Shown here in pieces: positions 37,032 through 48,488 of a stretch of DNA of 64,000 nt (the first letter of the stretch is position 1; each line of letters opens with the position of its first letter). The stretch spans positions 744,001-808,000 of the forward strand of contig NZ_PJCF01000006.1 in NCBI RefSeq assembly GCF_002835935.1, read 5' to 3'. The DNA is from Paraglaciecola sp. MB-3u-78 (GTDB taxonomy: Bacteria; Pseudomonadota; Gammaproteobacteria; Enterobacterales; Alteromonadaceae). The notes beneath the pieces were generated by a model, which was not told the origin of the DNA, did not search any database, and was given only the letters and a program-made list of their open reading frames with translations. Position numbers and translations under genes: made by a program.

Positions 37032-37060
37032 AAAAAACGCCAGACTAGCTGACGTTTTTT
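37032..37060 (-). terminator. Terminator after nqrM
   Basis: AAAAAACGCCAG, a five-base loop, then CTGACGTTTTTT: a 12-bp stem with one mismatch and T tracts in both directions. It lies 25 bp beyond the nqrM stop. Confidence 0.8.
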
Positions 37061-37084
37061 ATATATTGATCAAATCACACTCAA

Positions 37085-37318
37085 TTATAGGATTTGGTCT
37101 TTTTTCCATTGATTCAACTTGGCTTGTCTAGCTTGTTCTTTTTCCAAACGCATTTTTTTGCGATCACAAGGTTCTGGACAATCACAAGCTTTAGCAATAC
37201 CCAAAGCGCCTAATCCGCCACAACTACCTGCGATGGTCTTCTGCTGGAATATGTAACCAACAGACATAGCTGCCACTACCACTAAAAAAAATACAAATGC
37301 GAGAATAAAGGTACTCAA
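37085..37318 (-). CDS. nqrM: Na+-NQR maturation protein NqrM
   Basis: 77 residues. One N-terminal membrane helix (FILAFVFFLVVVAAMSVGYI) is followed by the Cys-rich motif GSCGGLGALGIAKACDCPEP-C and a basic tail. NqrM is needed to deliver iron to the Na+-NQR complex; the four conserved Cys are present. It is the last gene of the nqr-apbE-nqrM run on the minus strand. Confidence 0.94.
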   Translation of the reverse strand: MSTFILAFVFFLVVVAAMSVGYIFQQKTIAGSCGGLGALGIAKACDCPEPCDRKKMRLEKEQARQAKLNQWKKDQIL

Positions 37319-37359
37319 AACCTGACTCCAATATAGCTTAATACGTTAATAAAAATGCC

Positions 37360-38379
37360 TCAATGAACAGTCACAAGCTGTTCAAACTTGACACTAGTAT
37401 ACTCGTTAAATCCGTCTTTTTCTTTAGTAATCAGTAACACTGCAATATTGAAAGTTTCTGCTAGTTCTAATGCTTTTTCTTTGCCCATTACATTGAGTGC
37501 TGTAGCCAAGCCGTCAGCTGTCATAGAGGAAGGATGGATCACAGTGACAGAGACTAAGTTGTGGCTAATGGGATAACCGGTATTTGGATTGATAAGATGG
37601 GAATAACGGACTCCATCCGTCTCGTAATAGTTTCGATAATCTCCAGAGGTTGCCACCGCATTGGTTCCAATGCTGATGATTTTTTGAACTGAGCGTTGAT
37701 CTGTTTCAGGCTTTTCGATAGCAATCTTCCATGGCGTCCCTGAAGCTTTTAACCCTGATAATCTCATTTCGCCGCCTATTTCTACAAGGTAGTTTGTAAT
37801 TTCATGAGTACCTAAAAGTTCTGCAAGCTGATCAACCGCGAAACCTTTTGCTATGGTTGATAAATCCACATAAAGCGTGGGCTCAGTTTTACTGGCCCAA
37901 GACGGTCCTAATGTCAATTTGTTTAACCCAACCTGTTGTCTGGTCATTTTGATAAGCTCATCTGAGGGCATTTTCACCGGTCGGCTTTGTGGTCCAAATC
38001 CCCAAAGATTGACCAAAGGGCCTACTGTTACATCTAATAAACCATCACTCATGTTACCTAAACGTTTTGCTTCGTTTAAAACCTGGAGGGTTCGAGCAGA
38101 CATGGGAAAAGGTTCAACACTGCTCCATTGATTGAAACGACTTAGTTCCGAGTTTTCAATGTAGGTAGACATCAATAGGTTGATATCAATTAATGATTGC
38201 TCAATCTGTTGTTTTAATGTCTCTTTATCTACGCCAACGACAGGCACAAATTTCACATTATAAGTGGTACCCATAGTTGGGCCTGTTATATGTGTTTCTT
38301 GGTTTTTAGGCGGTGAGCAGGCGATTAACAATGCAGAAATAACTAACATCAATAGTCTGGATTTTAGAATCATTTGCAT
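37360..38379 (-). CDS. apbE: FAD:protein FMN transferase ApbE
   Basis: 339 residues. A lipoprotein signal (LVISALLIAC-S) anchors it in the periplasm. The ApbE domain shows GPTMGTTYNVKF, then STYIENSELSRFNQ, VDLSTIAKGFAVDQLAELL, NYLVEIGGEMRLSG and the C-terminal SVTVIHPSSMTADGLATAL with the metal-binding residues. It attaches FMN to threonines of NqrB and NqrC, and its place directly after nqrF fits that. A hairpin at 38399-38424 separates it from nqrF. Confidence 0.94.
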   Translation of the reverse strand: MQMILKSRLLMLVISALLIACSPPKNQETHITGPTMGTTYNVKFVPVVGVDKETLKQQIEQSLIDINLLMSTYIENSELSRFNQWSSVEPFPMSARTLQVLNEAKRLGNMSDGLLDVTVGPLVNLWGFGPQSRPVKMPSDELIKMTRQQVGLNKLTLGPSWASKTEPTLYVDLSTIAKGFAVDQLAELLGTHEITNYLVEIGGEMRLSGLKASGTPWKIAIEKPETDQRSVQKIISIGTNAVATSGDYRNYYETDGVRYSHLINPNTGYPISHNLVSVTVIHPSSMTADGLATALNVMGKEKALELAETFNIAVLLITKEKDGFNEYTSVKFEQLVTVH

Positions 38380-38398
38380 ATTTTATTTTGAACCTATA

Positions 38399-38424
38399 AG
38401 AAAAGGGGCATATAGCCCCTTTAA
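38399..38424 (-). terminator. Hairpin terminator after nqrF
   Basis: AAAGGGGC, a four- to five-base loop, GCCCCTTT, with T residues on the minus-strand side. It would partly end transcripts before apbE. Confidence 0.7.
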
Positions 38425-38452
38425 AATTAATCACTTATTCAATGTATTAACG

Positions 38453-39685
38453 TTAACCGCCGAAGTCATCCAACATGATATTTTCGTCTTCTACACCTAA
38501 TTCTTTGAGCATATTGATAACGGCTGCGTTCATCATTGGTGGGCCACACATATAGAATTCACAATCTTCAGGTGCTGGATGGTTTTTTAAATAATTTTCC
38601 AACAGCACATTATGTATAAATCCTGTATCACCTTTCCAATTATCTTCAGGTTGAGGATCTGATAAGGCAACATGCCACTTAAAGTTATCATTTTCTTTTT
38701 GCAGCATATCAAAATCTTCTACGTAAAACATTTCACGCAAAGAACGTGCGCCGTACCAGAATGTAATGGGACGCGTTGCATGTAATCTACGAAGCTGATC
38801 AAAGATATGTGAACGCATTGGAGCCATTCCTGCACCACCACCAACAAACACCATTTCTGAGTCATTCTGTTTGGCATAAAACTCCCCAAATGGGCCAGAA
38901 ATCGTGGCTTTATCGCCTTCTTTCAAGCTCCATATGTAAGATGACATTTTACCTGCTGGTAAAGCCAAGTTATTAGGTGGCGGCGAAGCAACTCGCACGT
39001 TCAACATAATAATGCCTTCTTCTTCAGGGTAGTTAGCCATGGAATAAGCACGAATTGTTTCTTCATCTACTTTAGATTCGATATTGAAGAAACCAAAACG
39101 CTCCCAATCACCACGATATTCTGCTGGAATGTCAAAGTCTTTGTACTTAACATGGTGGGGCGGCGCTTCGATTTGGATATACCCTCCCGCCTTAAATGGC
39201 ACACTTTCACCATTTGGTATTCTTAACACAAGTTCTTTGATAAAGGTGGCTTTGTTATCATTAGAGATAACTTCGCAGTCCCACTTTTTGATACCAAAAA
39301 TTTCATCTTCTAGCTCAATTTCCATATTTTCTTTAATCGACACCTGACAGGACAGGCGACATCCCTGTTTAGCATCTTTCTTGCTAATGTGGTCCACTTC
39401 AGTGGGTAAAAGCTCTCCGCCACCGGCTTTAATATCAACACGACATTGACCACAAGTGCCACCGCCACCACATGCAGAAGAAACGAATATACCAGCATTA
39501 GCCAAGGCACCTAAAAGCTTGTCACCAGGCTGAGCTGTGATTGATGCTTCAGCACCACCATTAATTGTAATGGTGATTTCGCCTTCTGGGACTAACTTAG
39601 ATTTTGCAAACATGATGATAAACACTAACGCTAAGACGATAGCGATAAACATGCCTACACCAAGATAAATTTCATTCAGATTCAT
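38453..39685 (-). CDS. nqrF: Na+-NQR subunit F (NADH dehydrogenase module)
   Basis: 410 residues. One membrane helix at the N-terminus, then a 2Fe-2S ferredoxin domain ([20 protein letters not shown] with three Cys and a fourth in GCRLSCQV), then a ferredoxin-reductase-like FAD domain ([13 protein letters not shown]) and an NADH domain ([26 protein letters not shown]). It accepts hydride from NADH and passes electrons into the complex. It is the last nqr structural gene, 23 bp after nqrE. Confidence 0.96.
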   Translation of the reverse strand: MNLNEIYLGVGMFIAIVLALVFIIMFAKSKLVPEGEITITINGGAEASITAQPGDKLLGALANAGIFVSSACGGGGTCGQCRVDIKAGGGELLPTEVDHISKKDAKQGCRLSCQVSIKENMEIELEDEIFGIKKWDCEVISNDNKATFIKELVLRIPNGESVPFKAGGYIQIEAPPHHVKYKDFDIPAEYRGDWERFGFFNIESKVDEETIRAYSMANYPEEEGIIMLNVRVASPPPNNLALPAGKMSSYIWSLKEGDKATISGPFGEFYAKQNDSEMVFVGGGAGMAPMRSHIFDQLRRLHATRPITFWYGARSLREMFYVEDFDMLQKENDNFKWHVALSDPQPEDNWKGDTGFIHNVLLENYLKNHPAPEDCEFYMCGPPMMNAAVINMLKELGVEDENIMLDDFGG

Positions 39686-39708
39686 TTAACTATTCCTCAA
39701 AGTGCCGT

Positions 39709-40317
39709 TTACAGTGCGATGCCGGTGAATGATTGGAAACCAAGCGCCATCAGTCCAGTAATCATAAATACTGAACCCAAACCTCGTATGCCTTCCGGCA
39801 TGTCTGCATATTTAAGTTTTTCACGTATTGCGGCAAGTAAGGTGATAGCTATCGCCCAACCTAAACCACTGCCCACACCGTAAACAATGCTCTCACTGAA
39901 GTTATATTCACGTTGTATTGCGAATGCCACACCACCAAAAATCGCACAATTTACTGTGATAAGCGGTAAGAAAATCCCAAGTGCGTTATATAACGCAGGG
40001 AAAAACTTATCCAACGTCATTTCCAATATTTGTACTAACGCAGCTATTACGCCTATAAAAGTCAAAAAGCTCAAAAAGCTCAAATCGGCTTCTGGGAAAC
40101 CAGCCCAGCCTAGTGCTCCCGGTGCTAAAATATTCACAAATATAACTTGGTTAACAGGAACTGAAATACCCAAAACAACGATTACTGCTACACCTAAACC
40201 CATGGCTGTTTTAACTTTTTTGGATACTGCCAAAAAAGTACACATACCTAAGAATAAGGACAAAGCCATGTTTTCAATGAAAACAGATTTAACAAAAATA
40301 CTAATATAATGTTCCAT
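39709..40317 (-). CDS. nqrE: Na+-NQR subunit E
   Basis: 202 residues, six membrane helices. Family motifs include [20 protein letters not shown] and [20 protein letters not shown], with the Cys residues that with NqrD hold the intramembrane iron cluster. Three bp separate it from nqrD. Confidence 0.95.
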   Translation of the reverse strand: MEHYISIFVKSVFIENMALSLFLGMCTFLAVSKKVKTAMGLGVAVIVVLGISVPVNQVIFVNILAPGALGWAGFPEADLSFLSFLTFIGVIAALVQILEMTLDKFFPALYNALGIFLPLITVNCAIFGGVAFAIQREYNFSESIVYGVGSGLGWAIAITLLAAIREKLKYADMPEGIRGLGSVFMITGLMALGFQSFTGIAL

Positions 40318-40320
40318 GAA

Positions 40321-40953
40321 TTATCCCTTTGGCTCGACTTGTGCTGGACGTATGGTTCGGATTACCCAGATTAGGCCACCAATCAAAAAGAACGAGCTGA
40401 ACGGTAAAATCAATAAACCATTACCTTGGTACCAGCCTCCATTTTGAATTAAAGGTAATATTTCAAAACCTAATAACGTACCAAAACCAAATAACTCCTT
40501 GATAGTACCAATGATGATTAACACCACGGAGTAACCTATGCCGTTACCAAGGCCATCTAGGAAAGACATAAAAGGTGGACTCTTCATGGCGTAAGCTTCT
40601 GCTCGTCCCATAACGATGCAGTTAGTAATAATCAAACCAACAAACACCGAAAGCTGTTTCGATATCTCGTAGGAGTAAGCTTTGAGTATTTGGTCGACCA
40701 CTATTACCAAAGAGGCAATAATCGTCATTTGAATAATGATCCTTACGCTCGAGGGTATATGATTACGGATGAGAGAGATAAACAAGTTAGAAAATGCCGT
40801 TACTGTGGTCAATGCTAACGACATAACCAATGCGGTTTCTAATTTGGTAGTGATTGCCAAAGCCGAGCATACGCCCAGTACTTGCAATGCTATTGGGTTA
40901 TTGTTCAGAACGGGTCCGAACAATACCTGTTTCATTTCTTTAATTTCAGCCAT
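40321..40953 (-). CDS. nqrD: Na+-NQR subunit D
   Basis: 210 residues, six membrane helices, related to NqrE in inverted topology. Motifs are [20 protein letters not shown] and [20 protein letters not shown], with the conserved Cys in each half. Twelve bp after nqrC. Confidence 0.95.
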   Translation of the reverse strand: MAEIKEMKQVLFGPVLNNNPIALQVLGVCSALAITTKLETALVMSLALTTVTAFSNLFISLIRNHIPSSVRIIIQMTIIASLVIVVDQILKAYSYEISKQLSVFVGLIITNCIVMGRAEAYAMKSPPFMSFLDGLGNGIGYSVVLIIIGTIKELFGFGTLLGFEILPLIQNGGWYQGNGLLILPFSSFFLIGGLIWVIRTIRPAQVEPKG

Positions 40954-40965
40954 TGTGTGGATCCC

Positions 40966-41724
40966 TTACGATTTCCAAGTTTGGTTTTTAAGATATGGCC
41001 CGAAGCCATTCTTGCCTGCCCAGTAAGTCAATGTGTTTTGTACACCGTTACTGGTTAGCGTAGCGCCTGAAAGTGCATCAACCGCATACTGGTCGTTTGA
41101 GTTGTCACCTTTATTGACTTCAATAGCTACTTTTCCATCATCAAACAGCTTTTTACCGTCCCACTTGGCTTTCCAGCTAGGGTTTTGTATTTCACCGCCC
41201 AAACCTGGCGTTTCCTTGTGTTGATAATAGATCAGTTCACGTACGGTGTTTCCATCGGCATCAATCGCTAAGAGTCCATACATTAAGTCCCAGAGGCCAC
41301 TACCATGAACCGGAAGCACCAATCGAGTGACTTCACCTGCATCATTTTTTACTAAATAAATATTAGCGATGCTGGCTCGCTGTTTAAATCCTACGTTACT
41401 GTTAGTCACTTCAACTGAAAACTTAGGATTTTTGGCTTCTTTGTACATGTCGTAGCCATCTTTGGGCTCATCCACATACTCGCCTGTTTCAAGGTTAATA
41501 AAGCGTTCTTCAATATACTTATTAAACGTTCCAGAAATATCACCCGCAGCCAGATCAATTAACCCTGCGGCTTCTACAATATTAGATTGTTTGTCTATTG
41601 CTGCATTAGTTTCTTGTAAGTCACGCAAGCCAACGGCTGCACTCGATACAATAATTGAGCAAACTAAACATACAGCAACCACAACACCTACGGTTTTACC
41701 TAGCGTTTCTTTTTTAGCCGACAC
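40966..41724 (-). CDS. nqrC: Na+-NQR subunit C
   Basis: 252 residues. One N-terminal membrane helix and a periplasmic FMN-binding domain. The covalent flavin site is the Thr of [17 protein letters not shown] near residue 225. [13 protein letters not shown] and [11 protein letters not shown] are further family motifs. Its start overlaps the end of nqrB by 11 bp. Confidence 0.96.
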   Translation of the reverse strand: MSAKKETLGKTVGVVVAVCLVCSIIVSSAAVGLRDLQETNAAIDKQSNIVEAAGLIDLAAGDISGTFNKYIEERFINLETGEYVDEPKDGYDMYKEAKNPKFSVEVTNSNVGFKQRASIANIYLVKNDAGEVTRLVLPVHGSGLWDLMYGLLAIDADGNTVRELIYYQHKETPGLGGEIQNPSWKAKWDGKKLFDDGKVAIEVNKGDNSNDQYAVDALSGATLTSNGVQNTLTYWAGKNGFGPYLKNQTWKS

Positions 41725-42934
41725 GTGCGATTCTCCGTTTTATATTCCTTTGGGCAACAAAATAATCGAATAAAGGTGCCCATAAGTTAGCGAACAATAT
41801 TGCTAACATAATACCTTCTGGAAAAGCTGGATTCAGAACACGGATCATTACCGTCATACAACCAATCAAAATACCGTAAGCCCATTTACCTTGGTTAGTA
41901 AAGGCTGCTGACACAGGGTCAGTTGCCATAAAGAACATCCCAAAGGCCATGCCTCCAATTACCATATGCCAATACCAAGGCATCGCAAACATCGGATTGG
42001 TTGCACTTCCTACAAGGTTTAATAAGCTTGAAAATAAGAACACACCCAAAGCCACACCTAACACAATTCGCCATGAGGCTATTCGCATGTAGATGATAAA
42101 CAGCCCGCCAATCAAAATTGCCAACGCAGACACTTCGCCCATAGAGCCTGGAATATTTCCAAAGAAAGCATTAAACCAATCAGCATTAAGACTCCAGTCT
42201 GTTACTGAACCATTAGCCGCTTGGCTTAACCAAGTTGCGCCTGTGTATCCATCTGCAGCTGTCCAAATAGCATCACCTGAAATTTGTGCAGGGTAAGCAA
42301 AATATAAGAATGCTCGACCAGATAAAGCCGGGTTTAAGAAGTTACGCCCAGTACCACCAAATATCTCTTTAGCTATAACGATACCAAAGGTAATACCTAA
42401 GGCCGCTTGCCATAAAGGAATTGTGGCAGGTAAAGTAAGTGAGAATAAAACTGAAGTAACAAAAAAGCCTTCGTTGATCTCATGTTTTCTCACAGAAGCA
42501 AATAACACTTCCCAGAACCCACCTACGGCAAATACAGTGGCGTAAACGGGCACAAAGAAACATGCCCCATATAGCATCAAGCCAATCCAACTGGTGCTGG
42601 CATCAAGTTGTCCGCCAAGCATTTCATATAAGCCTGCTTGCCAAAATGCTGTCGCTGTATCAGCCCACAATGCGCCTTCTGTCACTATGGCAATCTGTGC
42701 TTGTTGACCAATATTAAACATGCCATAAAACATGGCTGGGAATGTTGCCATCCACACAAAAATCATAATACGTTTTAAATCAATACTGTCTTTTACATGG
42801 GTCGTCGATTTGGTCACCGTACCCGGTGTGTAGAAAATGGTCGCCGCAGCTTCATATAGGGCATACCATTTTTCATATTTTCCACCCGCTTCAAAATCAG
42901 GTTCAATTTTCTCTAAAAATACTTTTAAGCCCAT
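41714..42934 (-). CDS. nqrB: Na+-NQR subunit B
   Basis: 406 residues with about ten membrane helices; the central channel-forming subunit that binds FMN covalently and riboflavin. The flavin Thr is in [15 protein letters not shown] near residue 236, and [20 protein letters not shown] is the strongly conserved cytoplasmic loop. Two bp after nqrA. Confidence 0.96.
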   Translation of the reverse strand: MGLKVFLEKIEPDFEAGGKYEKWYALYEAAATIFYTPGTVTKSTTHVKDSIDLKRIMIFVWMATFPAMFYGMFNIGQQAQIAIVTEGALWADTATAFWQAGLYEMLGGQLDASTSWIGLMLYGACFFVPVYATVFAVGGFWEVLFASVRKHEINEGFFVTSVLFSLTLPATIPLWQAALGITFGIVIAKEIFGGTGRNFLNPALSGRAFLYFAYPAQISGDAIWTAADGYTGATWLSQAANGSVTDWSLNADWFNAFFGNIPGSMGEVSALAILIGGLFIIYMRIASWRIVLGVALGVFLFSSLLNLVGSATNPMFAMPWYWHMVIGGMAFGMFFMATDPVSAAFTNQGKWAYGILIGCMTVMIRVLNPAFPEGIMLAILFANLWAPLFDYFVAQRNIKRRIARVG

Positions 42935-42936
42935 GA

Positions 42937-44277
42937 TTAACCCTCTTTCTCAATCTGCTCTAAACATTCACGCAGAATCGGCCCATAGTTATATTTGCCA
43001 GGACAAACATAAGTACATAATGCCAAATCTTCTTCGTCTAGCTCCAAGCACCCCAAACTTTGTGCCCCATCTGTATCGCCAGAAATCATGTCTCTTAACA
43101 ATAAAGTAGGCAGAATATCTAACGGCATAATACGTTCATAGTTACCGATTGGCACCATAGAACGATCAGATCCGTTTGTTGTCGTGGTCATACCGAATAA
43201 TTTCTTAGGACTTAAATGCCCAAGGTAAGCGCGGGTCACTGAATGTTGATTAACCCCTGGTTTTATCCAACCAAATAATTCTTTTTCACGGCCTTCGCGC
43301 AAAATAGACACTTGATTATGGAATCTACCTAGATAACCGTGCACGCCATGAGCGTGATTACCTAGGAGCACAGAACCAGACAACATCCGCATATCACCTG
43401 CATTGGCTTCATTTGCTGTTAGTTCAGCCACATCAGCACCCAACAAGGTGCGCACTAAACGCGGATTCTTGGCTTCTGGACCAGCTAATGACACAACTTT
43501 GCGGTTATCTAATTCACCTGTTGTGAATAAACTACCAATCGCTAATACGTCTTGATAACCCACATGCCACACTTTTTTGCTTTGACCCACCGCATCTAAG
43601 TGATGAATGTGAGTACCAACTAAGCCCGCAGGGTGAACACCAGAAAATTCATTCACTTCAACGGCTGCATTGCCAGTATCTATGTCGGCGCCAGGTGCTT
43701 TGTTTACAAAGACTTTGCCATCGGTTAAGCGGCTAATTACCTGTAAACCGTTAGCAAAATCTTCGCTACGTTCAGCAATGATTATCTGAGGATCCCCAGC
43801 CAGAGGGTTGGTGTCCATCACACTAACGAAAATAGAGTTAGGTTTTGAGTCAAGAGCTGGAGACTTGCTAAAAGGACGGGTTCTAAAGGCTGTCCACATC
43901 CCAGAATTTACTAAGTTCTCTTGTACTTTAGCTGCATCTAATGATGCCAGTTCGGTACTGCTATATTTAGCAAATACTTCACTTTCATCACCTTCAAGCT
44001 GAATCACAACAGATTGCAAAACCCGTTTTGCTCCACGGTTGACTGCAACAACATGACCAGCAGCAGGAGCTGTGAATTTAACGCCAGGATTCTTTTTATC
44101 TTCAAAAAGAAGCTGACCCTTTTTTACTTTATCCCCTTCTTGGATATGCATTGTCGGACGCATGCCAATATATTCTTCACCCAAAATAGCCACTCTAGTG
44201 ACAGAGTTTCCATCTTGAATAGTTTGTTGTGGCGCTCCCTGAATCGGAAGATCTAACCCTTTCGTGATTTTTATCAT
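42937..44277 (-). CDS. nqrA: Na+-NQR subunit A
   Basis: 446 residues from the ATG at 44277, which gives the family start [17 protein letters not shown]; a GTG four codons earlier is in frame. Soluble subunit with barrel-sandwich-like region ([20 protein letters not shown]) and conserved [12 protein letters not shown] and [14 protein letters not shown] [12 protein letters not shown] near the C-terminus. First gene of nqrABCDEF. Confidence 0.95.
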   Translation of the reverse strand: MIKITKGLDLPIQGAPQQTIQDGNSVTRVAILGEEYIGMRPTMHIQEGDKVKKGQLLFEDKKNPGVKFTAPAAGHVVAVNRGAKRVLQSVVIQLEGDESEVFAKYSSTELASLDAAKVQENLVNSGMWTAFRTRPFSKSPALDSKPNSIFVSVMDTNPLAGDPQIIIAERSEDFANGLQVISRLTDGKVFVNKAPGADIDTGNAAVEVNEFSGVHPAGLVGTHIHHLDAVGQSKKVWHVGYQDVLAIGSLFTTGELDNRKVVSLAGPEAKNPRLVRTLLGADVAELTANEANAGDMRMLSGSVLLGNHAHGVHGYLGRFHNQVSILREGREKELFGWIKPGVNQHSVTRAYLGHLSPKKLFGMTTTTNGSDRSMVPIGNYERIMPLDILPTLLLRDMISGDTDGAQSLGCLELDEEDLALCTYVCPGKYNYGPILRECLEQIEKEG

Positions 44278-44634
44278 ACGCAATAGCACTACTCTAAATT
44301 AATACACAGCACCATTAGACTCTCTATTACAGCCGTCAATTTACTTTATAACAGTAAACAAAAACCTAGTGGTGGTGAGTATCGTCAATCAATGACTAAT
44401 TAATAAGCTACAAGTAATTTTTAGCCGTTAGATAGAAGTGTTTAAACTTCCTTCAAAATTACTCGTTTGGGAAAAATTTTATACGTTTTTAGAAGCTGAC
44501 CCACGCTAAGCGCTGAATTTTAGCATTAACCTGTGTATTTCTTCCACGCAATTTGTGGTTTAAACACATTTAATTTGTGGTTTCTACTCGTTTTGGGGTG
44601 ATTTGGCTCTTTCTAAGGTAGACTAAATAACGCA
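44278..44634. other. Upstream region of the nqr operon
   Basis: About 350 bp without a gene, AT-rich, expected to hold the nqrA promoter. AATTTGTGGTTT is repeated at about 44549 and 44570, possibly a regulator site; nothing else stands out. Confidence 0.4.
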
Positions 44635-44668
44635 ATTATAAAAACCGCTTCATAGCGGTTTTTATAAT
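44635..44668 (-). terminator. Bidirectional terminator after fabV
   Basis: ATTATAAAAACCGCT, two to four loop bases, AGCGGTTTTTATAAT: a long perfect stem with A and T tracts, 24 bp past the fabV stop codon. Confidence 0.85.
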
Positions 44669-44691
44669 AAACAAATGTTGTTCACCTGTTT

Positions 44692-45870
44692 TTACCAATC
44701 GATTAAGGTCTCAACATCAGCATCATAATCGACACCAGTTAGGTCAAAACCAAACAATTTCAAAAACTCATGGTGATAACCTGCATAGTCACTTAATTCG
44801 TGAAAATTCTCTTGGGTGACTTGATCCCATAAAGCTTTGATTTTTGCCTGAGTCGCATCGTTGGTTTCTTTATTATTCATATATAAGCGACCCAACTCAT
44901 CAACCTCGGGCTTAGCATGGGTCAATTTATCTGTAAACAAGTCGTAAATTTGCTCGATACAACCTTGGTGTGTACCTTCTTGTTTCATCACTTTGTAAAT
45001 AAGTGAAATATATAAAGGCATAACCGGAATGGCTGAACTCGCTTGTGTTACCAAGGCTTTTAAAGACGAAACATAAGCCTGAACATTTTTACCTTTTTGG
45101 GTTTTTACAATGGTGGCTGCAGCACGATCTAAATCTTCTTTGGCTTTACCGATGGTGGCCTGTCCATAAATTGGCCAAGTCAGTTCTTTACCTACGTACG
45201 TATAAGCAGTGGTTTTGCAATTGTCTGCTAATAAGTCTGCTTTGCCTAAAGCATCTAACCACAACTCCCAATCTTCACCACCCATGACTTTGATGGTTTG
45301 TTGAATTTCATCTTCGTTGGCTGGCTCTAGCGCAATCTCATGAATGACGTTTTTATCGGTATCATAAGTTTTAGTTTTGTATGCTTGGCCTACAGGTTTT
45401 AAAGTCGATTTGTAAACTTCACCTGTTTCAGGATCTGTTCTTCGTGGCGACGCTAGGCTATAAATGATCAAGTCTACTTTGCCCATATCGGCTTTCAAAG
45501 TATCGATAACTTGCTGTTTTAGCTCATTGGAAAAAGCATCACCGTTTAACGTTTTTGCATACAGCCCAGCTGCAGATGCCTTAGCATGAAACCCCGCTGT
45601 GTTATACCAACCAGCCGTACCGGTTTTGCGTTCTGTAGGGGGTTTTTCAAAACACACACCTAAGGTATTCGCGCCTCCTGCAAATGCAGCAGTGATCCTT
45701 GAAGCCAGTCCATAACCAGTAGAACTACCAATAACCAACACGTTTTTATGCGCATTGTTCAATGTTCCCTGAGCTTGAACATAATCAATTTGTTGTTGAA
45801 CACTGGCCGCACATCCAACTGGATGAGCGTTAGTACAGATAAAGCCACGAATTTTGGGCTTAACAATCAT
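44692..45870 (-). CDS. fabV: Trans-2-enoyl-ACP/CoA reductase FabV
   Basis: 392 residues. The family start is MIVKPKIRGFICTNAHPVGC. The NADH site is VLVIGSSTGYGLASRITAAF and the substrate site is in LIIYSLASPRRTDP; the catalytic Y-x8-K reads YTYVGKELTWPIYGQATIGKAKEDL in two steps. It is the triclosan-tolerant enoyl reductase that completes each fatty-acid elongation cycle. It stands alone between the nqr promoter and the TRAP genes. Confidence 0.95.
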   Translation of the reverse strand: MIVKPKIRGFICTNAHPVGCAASVQQQIDYVQAQGTLNNAHKNVLVIGSSTGYGLASRITAAFAGGANTLGVCFEKPPTERKTGTAGWYNTAGFHAKASAAGLYAKTLNGDAFSNELKQQVIDTLKADMGKVDLIIYSLASPRRTDPETGEVYKSTLKPVGQAYKTKTYDTDKNVIHEIALEPANEDEIQQTIKVMGGEDWELWLDALGKADLLADNCKTTAYTYVGKELTWPIYGQATIGKAKEDLDRAAATIVKTQKGKNVQAYVSSLKALVTQASSAIPVMPLYISLIYKVMKQEGTHQGCIEQIYDLFTDKLTHAKPEVDELGRLYMNNKETNDATQAKIKALWDQVTQENFHELSDYAGYHHEFLKLFGFDLTGVDYDADVETLIDW

Positions 45871-46005
45871 ATAAAGTTCCTATTTATAAATTTTAGCGCA
45901 TTGTAATGCTAGTTAACGCTTAAACACATCTGAACAGCTGATAAAGATGCAATGGTTTCACTTTGTTTATTAATTAACACTCACCAAAGGACATGTATGT
46001 TCCAG

Positions 46006-47106
46006 TCATTGGTTATTGGCAGCACGATTTTTGTAATATTCAAACTCTGATATTTGGTGGTATTTCATCACCCCGGTTTGAAAGTCTGAATAAGAGTCAT
46101 ATACTTTTTTGAACATTGGGTCGGCATCCGACTGTTCTTGCATCACCTCAACCGAAGCATTTTTTAATGCTAACATTACATCAGCAGGAAGAGGACGCAT
46201 ATCTACGCCATGCTTCTCGACTAAGGCCTGCACTGCTGCATTGTTTGCAGCAGTGTATTCATCCCACATATCTTGATTGACAGCACGTGTCGCCACTTCA
46301 ATAATAGCTTGTAAGTCATCTGGTAGTGCCTCGAATGCTTGTTTATTGACCATAAACTCTAAAGTGGCACTGGGTTCATGCCAACCAGAGTAATAATAAT
46401 ATTTAGCAGCTTTGTATAAACCAAAAGCTAAGTCATTATAGGGGCCAACCCACTCGGTGGCGTCAATCGCGCCAGACTGCAGTGAAGTAAATAGTTCACC
46501 ACCGGTCAAGGCGACAGGAATGCCGCCTAGCTTTTTAAGTACTTCGCCACCTAAACCTGGAATTCGCATTTTTAGACCTTTGAGGTCTTCCACACTGTTA
46601 ATTTCTTTTTTAAACCAACCCGCCATTTGAACCCCAGTATTACCGCCAGCAAAAGGGATTAAGTTAAAGGGTTCATACACTTCGCGCCATAGTTCCAAAC
46701 CGCCACCGTAATGTAACCAAGCATTCATTTCGGTCGCATTCATGCCAAAAGGGATCGCAGTGAATATCTGCGCAGCGGGAGCCTTACCTTTCCAGTAATA
46801 AGAGCCTGCATGACCCATTTCAGCGGCACCGCTGGAAACAGTATCAAATACTTCAAATCCTGGCACCATTTGACCCGCACCAAATACTTTTATTTTAAGC
46901 CTGCCGTTAGACATGCGTTCCACATACTTAGCAAAGGTTTCTGGCCCTTTACCTAACCCTGGAAAGTTTTTTGGCCAAGAGGTCACTAGTTTCCATTCAT
47001 AAGTTTGCTGTTCGACTTGGGTGGCGACGACATTAGAGGACTTATCGCCACAAGATATTAGCAATATGCTAAATGTAGCTAAAACAAATAATTGAAACAA
47101 TTTCAT
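46006..47106 (-). CDS. TRAP transporter solute receptor, TakP-like lipoprotein
   Basis: 366 residues from the ATG at 47106, with GAGG eight bases upstream. The lipobox LLISC gives a membrane-anchored receptor. YEWKLVTSWPKNFPGLGKGP, GGNTGVQMAGWF, LKMRIPGLGGEV (conserved Arg for carboxylate) and YYYYSGWHEPSATLEFMVN are the features of the TakP group, whose founder binds 2-oxo acids with sodium. Substrate here therefore likely a 2-oxo or hydroxy acid, but not proven. It is the third gene of dctQ-dctM-dctP. Confidence 0.88.
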   Translation of the reverse strand: MKLFQLFVLATFSILLISCGDKSSNVVATQVEQQTYEWKLVTSWPKNFPGLGKGPETFAKYVERMSNGRLKIKVFGAGQMVPGFEVFDTVSSGAAEMGHAGSYYWKGKAPAAQIFTAIPFGMNATEMNAWLHYGGGLELWREVYEPFNLIPFAGGNTGVQMAGWFKKEINSVEDLKGLKMRIPGLGGEVLKKLGGIPVALTGGELFTSLQSGAIDATEWVGPYNDLAFGLYKAAKYYYYSGWHEPSATLEFMVNKQAFEALPDDLQAIIEVATRAVNQDMWDEYTAANNAAVQALVEKHGVDMRPLPADVMLALKNASVEVMQEQSDADPMFKKVYDSYSDFQTGVMKYHQISEFEYYKNRAANNQ

Positions 47107-47129
47107 AGATAGATCCTCAAAAAATAAAA

Positions 47130-48488
47130 TTAAAGCAAAGAAGGTAACCAAGTTACCAGATTTGGCCAAATTGCCAAACAAGCGAGTAACAATAGTTGAA
47201 TTAGAATAAAGGGTGCGACCCCTCGATAAATATGCGAGGTTTTCACTTCTGGTGGCGCCACACCACGTAAATAGAATAAAGCAAATCCAAAGGGTGGGGT
47301 TAGAAATGAGGTCTGCAAGTTTACGGCTATCATGATCCCAAGCCAAATAGGATCAACCCCCATGGCCAATAATACCGGAGCAACTAGCGGTACAACTACA
47401 AAAGTGATTTCGATAAAATCTAAAATAAAGCCAAGTAAAAATATCACCACCATTACCACTAAAACGGCAGAAAATACGCCTCCTGGCAAATGGGTAAATA
47501 ATTCTTGTATTAATTCTTCACCACCAAAACCACGAAATACCAATGAGAAAATCGATGCGCCAATGAGAATTAAAAACACCATGGACGTGACTTGGGTGGT
47601 CGACATCATCACATCTTTCAATTTTTGTAGATTAAGTTGTTTGTTGATGAGCGCTAGCACCAATGCGCCTGCTGCACCAACACCAGCCGCTTCAGTGGGA
47701 GTCGCAAAACCTCCCAAAATTGAGCCGAGCACCATAAAAATTAGCAGCAGTGGTGGAAACAGCGCGGCAAACAATGCACCAACAGAAATAGGTGCTTGGT
47801 CACTTTGTTCAAGCGAAGGGTCTATCTGCCTACTAGCAAACACTAAAACATATAAAAGATACATGGCTACTAGCAAAAAACCGGGGACTAATGCGCCTAC
47901 AAACAAGTCACCCACTGACACGGAGCGTGGTGAAAATATACCCATGTTCAGTTGTGCTTGCTGAAACGCACTAGATAAGACATCACCTAATAAAACCAAA
48001 GCAATCGATGGAGGAATGATTTGTCCAAGTGTTCCGGTGGCGCATATTGCCCCACAAGCAAAAGACGGTGAGTAGCCTTTTTTTAGCATGGTTGGCAGTG
48101 AAAGTAAGCCCATAGTGACCACGGTGGCGCCAACTATGCCTGTACTGGCTGCTAACAACATGCCAACTAGCACGACAGAAACTGCCAGGCCTGACTTTAA
48201 TCTACCTAGTACTTGTTCCATGGCGAGCAGCAAATCTTCAGCTACTCGGGATTTCTCTAACATTACCCCCATAAACACAAATAATGGCACGGCAATTAAC
48301 GTTTGGTTCGACACTATGCCAAATAATCGGCTGGGTACCGCTTGTAAATAAGAGGTGTCGAATACACCGAAAAAAGCCCCTACACCAGCAAAAATGAGCG
48401 CGGTGCCTGCCAGTGAGTAGGCAACGGGATAACCTAATAACAACACCAAACACACCGCTAAAAACATCAATAGTGAGATATATTCCAT
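47130..48488 (-). CDS. TRAP transporter large permease (DctM-type)
   Basis: 452 residues, about twelve membrane segments. Motifs are LIAVPLFVFMGVMLEKSRVA, CATGTLGQIIPPSIALVLLG and VNLQTSFLTPPFGFALFYLR, all typical of DctM/SiaM large subunits. It carries the sodium-coupled transport path. The ATG overlaps the dctQ stop by one base (TAATG), and the receptor gene follows 23 bp later. Confidence 0.93.
   Translation of the reverse strand: MEYISLLMFLAVCLVLLLGYPVAYSLAGTALIFAGVGAFFGVFDTSYLQAVPSRLFGIVSNQTLIAVPLFVFMGVMLEKSRVAEDLLLAMEQVLGRLKSGLAVSVVLVGMLLAASTGIVGATVVTMGLLSLPTMLKKGYSPSFACGAICATGTLGQIIPPSIALVLLGDVLSSAFQQAQLNMGIFSPRSVSVGDLFVGALVPGFLLVAMYLLYVLVFASRQIDPSLEQSDQAPISVGALFAALFPPLLLIFMVLGSILGGFATPTEAAGVGAAGALVLALINKQLNLQKLKDVMMSTTQVTSMVFLILIGASIFSLVFRGFGGEELIQELFTHLPGGVFSAVLVVMVVIFLLGFILDFIEITFVVVPLVAPVLLAMGVDPIWLGIMIAVNLQTSFLTPPFGFALFYLRGVAPPEVKTSHIYRGVAPFILIQLLLLACLAIWPNLVTWLPSLL

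Noticed and set aside
47107-47346. N-terminal extension of the TRAP receptor by 80 residues
   Set aside because: It overlaps the DctM gene in another frame; the ATG at 47106 has a good ribosome site and begins a lipoprotein signal peptide.
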